From UBA7672 sp044224605 (GTDB lineage Bacteria > Pseudomonadota > Alphaproteobacteria > Caulobacterales > Hyphomonadaceae), in contig JBGAKC010000007.1 in NCBI GenBank assembly GCA_044224605.1, positions 68,494 to 132,493 on the forward strand: a stretch of 64,000 nt of DNA, in the 5' to 3' direction. The notes under the pieces are model-generated. The model saw only the letters and a list, made by a program, of their open reading frames with translations. It was not told the DNA's origin and did no database searches. Positions 43,835 through 54,400 of this stretch are shown piece after piece. The position numbers and the translations under genes are program-made. Position 1 is the stretch's first letter. The number at the start of each line of letters is the position of its first letter.

Positions 43835-45118
43835 TCAACTGCCAAAACCTCCGGGTGGCCGCACGCCGCGATCCGGGCTGACCCAACGGGCGCGACGGCC
43901 CGGGCGCTGGGACAGGACGGCAGGATAGGCGGCGATCGTCGCAGCGGTTGAGATGATCCAGTAGGCGAGCGGGTACCAGATGATCCAATAGTAGTATTTC
44001 CCAAGCCCGCGATCGTAACGGCTGTCCAGCCACATCGAGAAAGCGAACTGCACGAGGCAGGTGGCTGCCAGCAACAGCCCGCCATTCTCGGGGATGAAGG
44101 GCGCATCCGCCGGGCCGAGGCCCAGCTGCGGAAACAGCATCGACGGCAGCCACAGGATCACCAGCAACAGCATCTGGTAGGCCCAGAGCACGCTGGCGCA
44201 CATCTCGAGAAGCAGCGGCCACATCTGACTCTGCGAGAGATGGCCGAAGACGCCGAAGTTCTTGAGCAGCACCTGCGCGCCGCCCTTGGCCCAGCGCAGC
44301 CGCTGCTTCCACAGCCCGCGCAGCGTTTCCGGCATCAGGATCCAGACGAGCGCGTTCGGTTCGAACTTCACGCGCCAGCCGGCGCGCTGGAGCTTCCAGG
44401 TGATGTCGATGTCCTCGGTCAGCATGTCGGCGCTCCAGTAGCCGACGGAATGGACTGCCGGGCGGTGGAACGCGGTGATGACGCCCGAGACGGTGAACAG
44501 CGCGCCGAAGGTTTTCTGGGCGCGCTTGATGAGGCCGACGATGGACGAGAATTCGCCGACCTGGAGCCGGCCGAGCAGGGTCGAGCGGTTGCGGATGCGC
44601 GGATTCCCCGTGACGGCGGCGACGCCGGGATCGTCGACGAAGTGCTTCGCCATCCAGTGGGCGCAATGCGGATCAAGCAACGCATCGCCGTCTATGCAGA
44701 TCAGGATGTCGTTGCGCGCGAGCAGGGCGCCGGCCTGCAGCGCCATGGCCTTGCCCTGGTTCTGCGCGAGATGGACGACGCGCAGGGCCGGGTGATGCGC
44801 CGCGAGACGATCAAGCACGGCGCCGGTATTGTCACGGCTGCCGTCATTGATGGCAATGACCTCGAAGTCCGGATACTCGAGCGCGAGGGCGGCGGTGATC
44901 GTCTCCTCGGCGTTGTCGCCTTCATTGTAGCAGGGGATCAGGACCGAGACCGGCGGCGCGTCGGGGCGGCGTACGGGCTGGTTCGCTGGCGGCGTGCCGC
45001 GCTCGTTCTGCCACCAGAACACCGCCGCGCCGGCCATCCAGAGCCACGACATGAAGAGCGGATAGTAGAACGCGAAGCCAAGCGCGTCAGTCCAGAGCGA
45101 TTGCAGCGAGGATGGCAT
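43835..45118 (-). CDS. pgaC: Poly-beta-1,6-N-acetylglucosamine synthase
   Basis: The family-2 glycosyltransferase polymerises UDP-GlcNAc into PNAG and exports it across the inner membrane. The 427-residue product starts at the ATG at 45118, 8 bases after the pgaB stop. Motifs are VSVLIPCYNEGDNAEETI, AINDGSRDNTG, ICIDGDALLDPHC (the DxD metal site), MLTEDIDITWKLQRAGW (the TED base) and KQRLRWAKGGAQVL (Q-x-x-R-W). Hydrophobic helices lie at about 17-35 and in the C-terminal third. Confidence 0.95.
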   Translation of the reverse strand: MPSSLQSLWTDALGFAFYYPLFMSWLWMAGAAVFWWQNERGTPPANQPVRRPDAPPVSVLIPCYNEGDNAEETITAALALEYPDFEVIAINDGSRDNTGAVLDRLAAHHPALRVVHLAQNQGKAMALQAGALLARNDILICIDGDALLDPHCAHWMAKHFVDDPGVAAVTGNPRIRNRSTLLGRLQVGEFSSIVGLIKRAQKTFGALFTVSGVITAFHRPAVHSVGYWSADMLTEDIDITWKLQRAGWRVKFEPNALVWILMPETLRGLWKQRLRWAKGGAQVLLKNFGVFGHLSQSQMWPLLLEMCASVLWAYQMLLLVILWLPSMLFPQLGLGPADAPFIPENGGLLLAATCLVQFAFSMWLDSRYDRGLGKYYYWIIWYPLAYWIISTAATIAAYPAVLSQRPGRRARWVSPDRGVRPPGGFGS

Positions 45119-45126
45119 GGGTGCGC

Positions 45127-47118
45127 TCAGTGCGGCTTGGGAACGTCTGGCTTGATGGCGAAGGTGTGCCGCATCGGGCTCCACTCCGGGTGGTTCTCGA
45201 ACAGCATGTCGGGATAGTAGGCGATGTGTTCGACGCCCTGGTCGTACAGGCTCTTGATCGTGTCGGTCAGTTCCTGCACCGGGATCGGCCTGTCGTCATG
45301 CGCCCAGTCGACTGTCTGAAGCTCGAACACCACGCGCGACATGGCGCCGGGCCTGTCCTTGACGCGAGCAATCAGGTCCTTGAAGAACTGTGCGTGGTCG
45401 GTCGCGCCTTCCATGTAGGGCATCGCCATGATCGCGGTGAAGTCATAGTTGGCGAGCGAGTTCTCGAAGGCCTGCGAGTACCAGACCTCGGCCTTCGGAT
45501 CGAGAACGACGCGGGCGTAGAGGTTCCGCGCCGTCTTGAGGGCGGGGGATTCGGCGCGAACGGTGTCGGCCAGCTCTTTCGCGAACGTGTCGATCGCATT
45601 GATCTTCATGATCGTCCAACGGCCGATCATGTCGTCGCTGGCGCGTATTTTCTCGACCGAAGGCGGCAGGCCCCAGTCCTTGTAGGCGGCGAAGGCAAAG
45701 CTGGAGGCGTCTTCATAATCGGAGAGCGTCGCGTCGTCGTGGAACAGGACGCCGTCGAACGTCGCCGAGCGTGAGAGATCCTCGTAGATCTCCTTGACCG
45801 TTTCCCGCACGCGTGGCGAGAACATCGAGAGCCGCTTGTAGCCCATGTTCAGATGCCCGCCGTCGGCGCTGGGCAGCGTGACCAGCTTGTCGTTCGATGC
45901 GGGCTCGCTTGCGGGAAGCTCCCAGGCCATCATCGGCATCCAGGCATAGACGCGTTTCACCTGCGTGCGCGTCTCGATCTGCCAGGCGACGCGGTTGAAC
46001 AGGTCTGCGCGCATCGGCATGTGGCGGCTGGGGAAATAGACCGCGTCGGCCGACCCGTTTGCGTCGGGGTCAGCGAAGGCCTGCAGGTAGACCGTGGTGA
46101 CGGCGAGCGACTGGATACGGTCCAGCATATGACCGAGATTCCTTTCCTGCTGCGCCGGATCCGCATCGTAGATGTAGTCCAGATCGACGTGCATCACCTT
46201 CTGGGCGCGGTCATTGTCCGACAGATTTTGGTTGCGGAGGTTCATCTCCGCCTCGAGGCTCTGCAGGTTCATCGTGCTCTGCACCAGCACGCGGCGCATA
46301 GCCCAGAGCGGCGTGTCTTCCATGTTGCCGCCATCGTCGAGCGTGAGCCCGATCGGCATGCCGAGCTGCTGTGCAATGTCGCGCAGCGTGTAGGTGTAGC
46401 GGCCATAGGGCCAGGCGATGACGCGCGGCGCCTTGCCGATGCGGTCACGGATGATGTCCCGGCTGCGTTTGAGATCGGCAGTGACGCGAGCCTTGTAGGA
46501 GGCTTCGTCCTCATAGGCGTTCTTGTCAGCCATCCAGCGGCGCGTCGTGGCGGCGGGCTCCATATTGCCCTGCGGATTGCCTTGGATGCCGTGGTGCAGG
46601 TCGAAGCTGTGGCTGCTGACTTCGACGAGGCCGCTTTCGGAAAGCTCGCGAAGCTGCGCCCATGTCATCAGCTTGTCGCGGGTGATCATGCGGCCGTCGA
46701 AATTGACCGTGCCCTTGTCTTCCTCCCACGCGCCGACGACCGCGACCACGCTGGGGATCTTCAGCATCTTCAGTAGCGGCCAGGCATGCTCGTACATGGA
46801 GCGATAGCCATCGTCGAACGTGATGAGGACAGCCTTGGGCGGCAGCGGGCGGCGGCCGCCATGGTCAGCGAGAATATCGTCGACGGAGACGAAGTTGTAG
46901 CCGTTGTTTTTCAACCAATCGATCTGGCGCACGAACATGGTCGGCGTCACCGCATATTCCGGGATCAGCGCTTCGCCCGGATCGGCGATCTCGTGATAGC
47001 TGAGGACGGTGAACTTCTCGTCGGTTTCCGAGCTGGCGGAGGCGACAGGCGGCAGCAACGCCAGCACCACCCACACGATCAGGGCCAGGGCCCGTCGTGA
47101 CCAACCGCGCTCGAACAT
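45127..47118 (-). CDS. pgaB: Poly-beta-1,6-N-acetylglucosamine N-deacetylase
   Basis: The protein has about 663 residues. A signal peptide (SRRALALIVWVVLALLPPVA) is followed by a polysaccharide-deacetylase domain: FTVLSYHEIADP, LITFDDGYRSMYEHAWPLL (metal Asp), VEVSSHSFDLHHG (metal His pair) and RVIAWPYGRYTYTLRD. A C-terminal glycoside-hydrolase-like (GH153) domain follows (VDLDYIYDADPAQQERNLGH, HDDATLSDYEDAS). It deacetylates PNAG in the periplasm and helps its export. The ATG at 47118 is preferred to a TTG three bases earlier. The outer-membrane porin PgaA is not encoded nearby. Confidence 0.95.
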   Translation of the reverse strand: MFERGWSRRALALIVWVVLALLPPVASASSETDEKFTVLSYHEIADPGEALIPEYAVTPTMFVRQIDWLKNNGYNFVSVDDILADHGGRRPLPPKAVLITFDDGYRSMYEHAWPLLKMLKIPSVVAVVGAWEEDKGTVNFDGRMITRDKLMTWAQLRELSESGLVEVSSHSFDLHHGIQGNPQGNMEPAATTRRWMADKNAYEDEASYKARVTADLKRSRDIIRDRIGKAPRVIAWPYGRYTYTLRDIAQQLGMPIGLTLDDGGNMEDTPLWAMRRVLVQSTMNLQSLEAEMNLRNQNLSDNDRAQKVMHVDLDYIYDADPAQQERNLGHMLDRIQSLAVTTVYLQAFADPDANGSADAVYFPSRHMPMRADLFNRVAWQIETRTQVKRVYAWMPMMAWELPASEPASNDKLVTLPSADGGHLNMGYKRLSMFSPRVRETVKEIYEDLSRSATFDGVLFHDDATLSDYEDASSFAFAAYKDWGLPPSVEKIRASDDMIGRWTIMKINAIDTFAKELADTVRAESPALKTARNLYARVVLDPKAEVWYSQAFENSLANYDFTAIMAMPYMEGATDHAQFFKDLIARVKDRPGAMSRVVFELQTVDWAHDDRPIPVQELTDTIKSLYDQGVEHIAYYPDMLFENHPEWSPMRHTFAIKPDVPKPH

Positions 47119-47288
47119 CAATGACCCCCAGGGGCAGGGAAAATCCGTCAGGTGTGCGAGGCTGGGATCTGCCGTGACGGAGGCAAAAGTCGGCCGGGAC
47201 GCCTTGAGGCGATGACTCCCGCCGCAACATTGCAGCCAGATTACACGATCATTGAAAGCTCAGCAGACTTCAGCCCGGCCGGCGGCTG

Positions 47289-48917
47289 CTATTCCGTGGC
47301 TCGGGCAGGTGCGGCCGGGTATTTTTCCCAGAGCTTGCGGAAGTCGCCGCGTGCATCACTTTCGACATGCGAGGCCGGATTGTCGAACACCATCGTCATG
47401 CGGCGCGTGGGTTCGTAGGCGTTCCATTTCGGAAGGCGGGGATTGTTGGGATCGCCGGTCGAAGCGAAGGATACCATGACCGAGGCGAGTTCGTCCGACA
47501 AGCGCTGGCTGTTGGCGTTGGGACCGTGAAGCGCGCCGCGGATCTCGTGCATGCTGGGGCCGACGTCGACGGCGTGAGTTGCGCCATAGCGGCCGTCCCA
47601 GGCGGGGCTCGGGGCTTTCCAGAGATAGACGTAAGCAGGGGCGCCGCCTTGCGCTGCCTTGCGTTCGGCCATGATGAAGCTGGCGCTGCGGCCCTGATCG
47701 CTGATGATGCGCGACTGGATGAGATAGGCCGAGGCCTTGGCGTCTTCCTTGCGATACATGCCGAGAATGTCGTCTGTTGCTTCGCCGACGCGAGGGCGGA
47801 GCATCGTCTTCACGCCATCCCATGTCTGATCGTAATTGGCCTGGCGATACGTGCGCTCATCGAGTGTGGTGCTGATGATCAGCGGAACATCAGCGGAGAT
47901 TGCAGGGGCGTCCGGATCGAAGGGATGGCGCGGCATCGCGACGCCGTCGAGGACCGGCGAGAAGGATCCCGGCGCTTCGCCCCTGGCGCGCGCTCCGGCC
48001 TCGATATCCGCCTGGGCCGACAGGAGATCGTACCAGGGCAGGGCCTGAAGCTTCTTGGTATCCGACGCCTTGATGTTCAGCGCCGCCAGGAGCGTGTCGG
48101 AGGATTTCTTCGCGACATCGCGCGGCGTGGCGCGAAGGCGTGCGCCGCTCATCTCGACGGCGCGATGGAACAATCCTTTCGCGGAAGGCATGGCCATCAG
48201 CGTCGAGACTTTCGCGCCGCCGCCAGACTGGCCGAAGATCATGACGCGGCTGGGATCGCCGCCGAAGCCCTCGATGTTCTCCTTCACCCAGGCGAGCGCG
48301 GCGGAGAGGTCCAGCATCCCTGCCATGCCGGCCTGAGCGAAGTCCTTCGGCGCGCCGGAGTCGGTGATGTGGAGATAGCCGAAGGCGCTGAGCCGGTGGT
48401 TTACGGAAACCACGACGCAATCACCGAAGCGCGACAGCATTTCACCGTCCATGCCGGGCGAGTTGCTGGATCCGCCGTAGAAGCCGCCGCCGTGGAAGCG
48501 CACGAGCACGGGCTTCTTCGCGGTGCGCGACAGGGTGGGGGTCCAGATATTGAGGTTGAGGCAGTTCTCGCCCATGCCGCCGGGCTGTACGTCATTGAAG
48601 ATGAGGTTGGCGTAGTCGCGCGTGCGATCTGCCGGCACTTGCGGGCTGATGTTGCCGTAGTCGAGCGCGTCGCGCACGCCGGCCCATTTCTTCACTGGCT
48701 TGGGCGACCGGAAGCGATTGGCGCCGGACGTATCAGCGCCGTAGTGCACGCCTTTGAAGACCTTGATGCCGCCGCTGACCAGACCGCGCAACTTGCCGTT
48801 GCTGGTCTCGGCGACAGGAAAAAGGTCCTCGGTCTTGGCCCAGGCCGAGCTTGTCATGGCCAGTCCAGCCGCCGCGCCGGCCAGCAACGCGCGACGATTG
48901 AGGTTGATATGCGTCAT
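47289..48917 (-). CDS. Type-B carboxylesterase, Tat-exported
   Basis: The 542-residue protein starts with a twin-arginine-like signal (NRRALLAGAAAGLAMTSSAW). The esterase core has EDCL-like GENCLNLNIWTP, the oxyanion segment VLVRFHGGGFYGGSSN, the nucleophile elbow MIFGQSGGGAKVS, and a late His in the region around YGATHAVDVG. It probably hydrolyses carboxylic esters in the periplasm. It is divergent from a TetR gene across 350 bases, so that regulator is a candidate for its control. Confidence 0.92.
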   Translation of the reverse strand: MTHINLNRRALLAGAAAGLAMTSSAWAKTEDLFPVAETSNGKLRGLVSGGIKVFKGVHYGADTSGANRFRSPKPVKKWAGVRDALDYGNISPQVPADRTRDYANLIFNDVQPGGMGENCLNLNIWTPTLSRTAKKPVLVRFHGGGFYGGSSNSPGMDGEMLSRFGDCVVVSVNHRLSAFGYLHITDSGAPKDFAQAGMAGMLDLSAALAWVKENIEGFGGDPSRVMIFGQSGGGAKVSTLMAMPSAKGLFHRAVEMSGARLRATPRDVAKKSSDTLLAALNIKASDTKKLQALPWYDLLSAQADIEAGARARGEAPGSFSPVLDGVAMPRHPFDPDAPAISADVPLIISTTLDERTYRQANYDQTWDGVKTMLRPRVGEATDDILGMYRKEDAKASAYLIQSRIISDQGRSASFIMAERKAAQGGAPAYVYLWKAPSPAWDGRYGATHAVDVGPSMHEIRGALHGPNANSQRLSDELASVMVSFASTGDPNNPRLPKWNAYEPTRRMTMVFDNPASHVESDARGDFRKLWEKYPAAPARATE

Positions 48918-49268
48918 GTAGCGGATCTCCCCATCCGGCCGATTTTTTCCGGCCGGCCAATCTTTTCATTGAGAAAATCAGGCGGAGGTCCTCGCGTCAA
49001 TCAACAGTCTGCCTGAACCGCAATCTGGCATTTCGCGCGGAGTGATCAGTGAGCGGCGCTGCGCCTCCTGCCGATACCGAACAGTCAGGCCAGGCGTGCG
49101 TTACGGTGATCCATGCGATCGGCGCCTGCACGGGGTCAGGCGTGACGGTATAGATTGACAAGAGGCGGCGACGCCCCGACTACAAGCCAAGAGGGGACTG
49201 CAACGCAGCTCGGCGTATCGGCGGATGTGGCTCAACAGCCTGCCCCGGACGACAAGAGGATTGGCCAG
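48918..49268. promoter_or_regulatory. Divergent esterase/TetR intergenic region with dyads
   Basis: The 350-base gap between divergent genes holds the palindrome CCGGCCGG (48949-48956) inside a GATT/AATC dyad, and TTTTC/GAAAA with a 5-base loop (48963-48977), 30-60 bases upstream of the esterase start. These are operator candidates for the TetR protein or another regulator. No promoter hexamers stand out. Confidence 0.4.
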
Positions 49269-49940
49269 ATGTCAGAAGGCGCAACCACGAACCGTCCGCG
49301 TCGCACGAAGGCGGAGCAGCGCGCCGAGAGTCTCGAGCAAATCCTTGATGCCGCCGAGTATCTGTTTTCGAAGCATGGCCTGCACGGTGTGACGCTGCGC
49401 GATGTGGCCCAGCGCGTGGGCAGTCACACGACGCTGTTGCACTACTATTTCAAGGACAAGACGCATCTTTTCGAGGCCGTGTTCGCGCGGCGGGCGGGCA
49501 TTACCAGCGGCCGGCGCATGGCTGCGCTCGAACGGTACGAGAAGGAAGCAGGCGACAATCCGACCGTCGAAGGGGCGTTGCGGGCGTTTCTCGATACCGA
49601 CCTCGATCTCTACTATGAGGGCGGCGAGGGATGGATGAACTACGGCGCCTTTGGCGCGCGCGCCAGCAACACGCCCGAAGGCGCGAAGCTGATGGACCTG
49701 CACTTCGATCCCGTGGTGCTGAAACTCGTCAGCATCCTGAAGCGCGCTTTGCCCGACTATTCGGAAGAGGACATTTTCTGGGGTTATCACTTCGTGACTG
49801 GCGCGCTGATGAACACGCTCGCGCGCACGGGACGGATCGACCGGCTGTCCGGCGGACTTTGCCATTCTGATGACTTTCCCGCGGTGAAGAAACGCATGGC
49901 CAAGTTCATGGCCGCCGGCTTCCTGTCGTTGAAGTCCTGA
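49269..49940 (+). CDS. TetR/AcrR-family transcriptional regulator
   Basis: The 223-residue protein has an N-terminal basic tail (RPRRTKAEQRAESLEQ) and a TetR helix-turn-helix: ILDAAEYLFSKHGLHGVTLR, DVAQRVGSHTTLLHYYFKDK. The remainder is an all-helical ligand and dimerisation domain with GEGWMNYGAFGARASNTPEG. The length is normal. Neighbours are a divergent esterase and a convergent MFS gene, so it may repress a degradation and uptake group. The ATG at 49269 begins the canonical fold; frames extend further upstream without support. Confidence 0.92.
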   Translation: MSEGATTNRPRRTKAEQRAESLEQILDAAEYLFSKHGLHGVTLRDVAQRVGSHTTLLHYYFKDKTHLFEAVFARRAGITSGRRMAALERYEKEAGDNPTVEGALRAFLDTDLDLYYEGGEGWMNYGAFGARASNTPEGAKLMDLHFDPVVLKLVSILKRALPDYSEEDIFWGYHFVTGALMNTLARTGRIDRLSGGLCHSDDFPAVKKRMAKFMAAGFLSLKS

Positions 49941-49958
49941 CAGGGCGTACAATTCAGA

Positions 49959-51251
49959 TCAGGAGCGTGTTTCACCTCCTGTATTGATGCTTTCCTTTCC
50001 AAGCATCCGCGCCAGCCATAGAAAGAGGCCTATGGCGAGCATGTAGAACGGCGTGAGGCCGTAGAGCGCGAACTGCAGCGAATTGTCCGGATGGCTTGCC
50101 TTGAAGAAATCGCTCACGGCGCCGACGAAGGTCGGGCCGAGTCCGAGTCCGATCAGGTTCATGATCAGCAGCAACAGGGCGCCGGACATCACGCGTTGTT
50201 CCGGCCGGACCTCCTCCTGCACGAGCGCGACGGCCGATGAGAGGTAGAAATAGTTGAGGAATGTCGGGCCTATCAGGAAGACGAGCGCGATCTGCCAGGC
50301 CGGGACCCAGACGAAGGCGAGGTAGAACGGGATGGCGAGGGCCAGCGAGGCCGCCGGGATCGTCGCGTAGTATCGCTTCGAGCGGCGGACGAACTTGTCG
50401 ATCATGCGTCCGGAAACGAAGATCCCCGCGCTCATGCCGATGCCCACGACCAGCGCGTACCAGATGGCCACTTCGCCGAGCATCATGCCTTTCTCGCGCA
50501 TGAGGAAGAGCGTGGTGAAATTGCCCAGTCCATAGGTGATGAACTGCGTGGCGCCGCTGCCAAATGCGGCCAGCAACAGCGTGGGCCGCGAGAAGAACAT
50601 TGCCAACGTCTCGCCAAATTTCGCATTCTGCACGGGAGTTGCTGCGCGGGGAGCATCGAGGCCGCCGCGGCGTGGTTCGCGGACGACAAGAAAGACGGCA
50701 ATCGCGGTCACGATGCCGATTGCGCCAAGAAACAGGAAGGCGTGGCGCCAGCTGAAGGCTACCGCGATCGCTGCGCCGAACGCGATGCCAAGCGCCTGTC
50801 CGACGGGCGGACCGAGGTTGAAGATGCCGAGCGCTGTCCCGCGCCGGCCGGGTGGAAAGTAGTCGGAGATGATGGCGTAGGAGGGCGGAACGCCGCCGGC
50901 TTCACCGATACCGACCGTCATGCGGGCGGCTACGAGCTGCGGATAGTTCCCGGCGAGGCCGCAGCCCATCGTTGCTGCGCTCCAGAGGCCACACGCGAGT
51001 GAGAGTACTTTTACGCGGTTCGTCCTGTCGGCAAGCCAGCCGACCGGAATCGAGATGAGGCAGTAGAAGAGCGCGAAATAGAGTCCGCTGATGAGGCCGA
51101 GCTCGGTGTCGGTTATTTTCAGCGTGTCCTGGATCGGCTTGGCGAGGATCGACAGGAGCTGCCGGTCGAGGAAGTTCAGCACGTAGACAAACCACAACAT
51201 GCCGAGCGCAACCCACGCCTGTGAGCGTGGCGCAGAGATCCCGTCTCGCAC
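49959..51251 (-). CDS. MFS transporter
   Basis: A roughly 430-residue major facilitator with twelve hydrophobic helices. Helix 1 carries WFVYVLNFLDRQLLS, and the loop 2-3 motif GWLADRTNRVKVLSLACGLW is the MFS signature; a second motif REPRRGG follows helix 6. The family includes hexuronate and aromatic-acid/spinster-like carriers. The GTG at 51251 is chosen because GGGAGG stands 6 bases before it and the sequence then reads MRDGISAPRSQAW. The frame runs back to a TTG at 51329 without a ribosome site. Divergent from a TonB receptor. Confidence 0.88.
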   Translation of the reverse strand: MRDGISAPRSQAWVALGMLWFVYVLNFLDRQLLSILAKPIQDTLKITDTELGLISGLYFALFYCLISIPVGWLADRTNRVKVLSLACGLWSAATMGCGLAGNYPQLVAARMTVGIGEAGGVPPSYAIISDYFPPGRRGTALGIFNLGPPVGQALGIAFGAAIAVAFSWRHAFLFLGAIGIVTAIAVFLVVREPRRGGLDAPRAATPVQNAKFGETLAMFFSRPTLLLAAFGSGATQFITYGLGNFTTLFLMREKGMMLGEVAIWYALVVGIGMSAGIFVSGRMIDKFVRRSKRYYATIPAASLALAIPFYLAFVWVPAWQIALVFLIGPTFLNYFYLSSAVALVQEEVRPEQRVMSGALLLLIMNLIGLGLGPTFVGAVSDFFKASHPDNSLQFALYGLTPFYMLAIGLFLWLARMLGKESINTGGETRS

Positions 51252-51346
51252 CTGCTTCCTCCCGTTCCCGCGACCGATCTGACGTCGATCCGCAGGCTGA
51301 CCATGCGGTCGGAGAGAGCTATCCGTCAATGTTCACTATCGTGTGC

Positions 51347-51387
51347 GTGAGTATCTTGACAGCTGATATCAGGCCTAAGATGCTCAC
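51347..51387. promoter_or_regulatory. Large dyad between divergent MFS and TonB-receptor genes
   Basis: The arms GTGAGTATCTT (51347-51357) and AAGATGCTCAC (51377-51387) are inverted repeats (10 of 11). The perfect palindrome CTGATATCAG (51363-51372) sits at the centre. TTGACA (51356-51361), a possible -35 element, lies inside. A two-site or extended operator is likely; the protein that binds it is unknown. Confidence 0.55.
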
Positions 51388-51397
51388 TCCCATAAGA

Positions 51398-51410
51398 ATG
51401 AGAGTCTCAT
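51398..51410. promoter_or_regulatory. Second dyad, ATGAGAGTCTCAT
   Basis: This perfect 13-base dyad (6-bp arms around one G) lies 25 bases before the TonB-receptor start and overlaps GAGTC/GACTC arms (51403-51416). It could be a repressor site over the start of transcription or the leader. Confidence 0.4.
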
Positions 51411-51434
51411 GACTCGAACGGGGAGGTTAAAACC

Positions 51435-54400
51435 ATGAACTTCAAGCTCCGCAGCGCGTCGAGCGCTGCGCTACTCGTTGGTTTGGCTGGAGCCTTTCCG
51501 GCATGGGCCCAGACCAGCCCGCAACCTGCGGTTGATCAGACGCCGCCGGCGCAGGCCAGCAGCTCAGACAGCGAAGATCGCGTCGTCGTCACCGGATCGC
51601 TGATCCGCGGCACGCCGGAGGACGCAGCTCTGCCTGTCGAAGTCTTCTCCCAGGAAGAGCTTGAGGATCGCGGCGCGCCGACAGCGCTCGAATTCGCGAA
51701 GAGCCTGACGATCGCCGGCCCCACCTCGGGTGAAGCCTACTATTTCGGTGGTCCGGCGCTGATCGGCTCGGTCAACTACAACCTGCGCGGCATCGGGGCC
51801 GACAAGACGCTGACCCTGCTCAACGGCCGGCGCATGAGCTCCAACACCTCGAACATCCCGTTCGCTGCGATCTCGCGCATCGAGATCCTGAAGGACGGCG
51901 CCGCGGTGACCTATGGCGCCGACGCCACGGGCGGCGTCGTCAACTTCATCACGCGCGACAGCTTCCAGGGTCTCGAGGTCAACGCCCAGTACAAATACAT
52001 CGACGGCTCGGATGGCGACTACGGCCTCAGCGTCCTCGGCGGCTTTGGCAGCGATAATGTCAACTTCCTGTGGTCTGCGGAGTGGGAACACCGCTCTCAC
52101 CTCAAGGCCATCGACCGCGACTGGACGTGGGATTCATTCAATCCCTCCGCCGGCGCCAACTACAACCCGGCGCCGTGGTCGACGCTGACCAACCTCGCGG
52201 GCTGGCTGCCGCTTGGTCCGTTGCCCGCGACGCCGACAGTCGGCGCCAACGGTGCTGAATTCGGCGCGCCGATCGCGGGCATCACGTCCGACTTCAATGC
52301 GACTTCGTGTGCTGCGGTGGGGGGCGGTACGACAACGCCTTCACCTGCGCGTACAACTACTCAAATTACTACAATCTGGTCGAAGACAACGACATCTATC
52401 GCGCTTTCGCGCAGGTCAACGCCGACATCAACGAGAACATGAGGTTCCACGTTGAGGCGGCGTACGGACAGGTGAAGACGCCGCACATGTATGCCTCGCC
52501 ATCTCAGCCTGTCATTCGCGGTCCTGCTATGGCCACCGGGGCGACGTTCCAGTTCTATGTGCCGATCACCAACCCCTATGCCGCAGCCTTCGCGCAGCGG
52601 ACCGGCACGACGGCCGCTTCGGGATTCACGCCGGTCACATATCGCGTGCTGGGCCATGGCGGGAACCAGGCGTTCGGCGCCAATGGCGTGCCGGACGAGA
52701 TCGACAACCAGCTGTGGCGCGCGTCAGCCAGCCTCGATGGCGAACTGGGCGACTGGGCCGGCGTGTTCAAGGACGTCGGCTACGACTTCGCAGTTACGTA
52801 CAATCAGGCGATCAACTACAACACGCACCCGGACATCATCGGCTCCCGCTTCCAGGAAGCGCTAAACGGGTTCGGCGGCCCTAACTGCAGCGCCGCCGAC
52901 CTCGATCCGAACCGCTTTGGCACCCAGAACGCTGCAGCGGCCGGCAAGAACGGTTGCCAGTACTGGAACCCGTTCGCGACCTCGTTCGCGAAACAGCCGG
53001 TGCGTAATCTCACCAACCCGCAATATGTGGCGGGAACCGAGAACTCGGTCGAGCTGACGCGCTGGCTCTTCGACTCTCGCGGGATCGAAACCATCGCTTC
53101 CAGTCTCACCTTCGATCTCGTGTTCAACGGCAAGTCGGGAATCCAACTTCCCGGCGGCGAAATCGGCTGGGCGCTCGGCGCCCAGGGACGGCAGTTCGAA
53201 AGCCGGGAAGTGGTCAACAGCCCGTTCATGAACGGCTCGATCCAGTGCGAATGGCCGCACGGAACGACGAGCCAGAACGGAGCCGGTTCGCTTCCGCTGG
53301 AGGCCAATCCGCTGCCTACAAACAACCCGAACTTCCGCGGCTGCACGCCGGACAATCCGGGTCCGTTCGTGGCCTTCGTGCCCGACCCGCCGAACTATGC
53401 CGACCAGCAGCAGCATTCGTTCTTCGGCGAATTGCAGATTCCCGTGCTCGACACCGTTAACCTGCAGGCCGCCGTGAGGCGTGAGGAGTTCTCAGGTGGT
53501 CTCGGCGCTACGGTCTACAAGGTCGCCGGCAAATGGGATGTCTTCGGCCCGCTGTCGCTGCGCGCCTCCTACGGCACCAACTACCAGACGCCGCCGGTTG
53601 GCACGATTCCCGGCGCCCAGACTGTCGGCGCGCGCACCTATACGGTCGCCGCAGGCAACTGGCTCGGCGCGAGGTTCATCACCGACGCCAGCATCAAGCC
53701 GGAGACGGCGAAATCATGGAACGTCGGCGCGATCTGGGACAGCCAGGGCTTTGCCGCTGACCACGACTTCCGCCTGATCGTCGACTACTTCGACATCGAG
53801 ACGGAAGACCAGATCGGGCAGATCGCCGATCCCAACCAGATCGCCAGCCTGGTGTTCAACGGCCCCGGCGGCACGATCACTACCTGCGATCCGAACGTGC
53901 AGCCCCTGGTGCGCCGGATTTCGTTCAACGGCACATGCACCGTCGGCATGACGGGTATCGGCACCTTCAACATGGTCGATACGCTGTATGGCAACGGTCC
54001 GGGCCAGACCACGAACGGCTATGACATTCAGGCGACCTACACGATGCCGTTCGGACCGGGTGATCTATCGCTCGATCTCACAGCGACGAAGGTCACGGAA
54101 CTGAAGACCGGACCGACGGCGCTCGACGGTGTCACCGTCTCAACTGGCGACGACCGGCTCGGTACCTTGAACTTCGCCACCTTCGCCCTCGCGGCGCCGG
54201 AATGGCGCGCCAACTTCAGCGGCAACTATCGCTTCGACCGCCACAACTTCCGTCTCGGCGTGAACTTTGTTTCCGCCGTGACCGACGAACGCGCTGGCAC
54301 GCAATATGGCGAAAGCGGCGAGGACTGGATCACCGCCGACTTCACCTATCGCTTCGAGGTGACGGACGATCTCGCCCTGACCGCCACGGTCGCGAACATC

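Noticed and set aside
47367..49016. 549-codon plus-strand frame over the carboxylesterase
   Set aside because: The sense strand has GQSGGG and a Tat signal. The plus frame has no domain.
51356..51381. Promoter TTGACA...TAAGAT for the TonB receptor
   Set aside because: The spacer is only 14 bases, too short for a standard promoter; the dyad is the better-supported feature.
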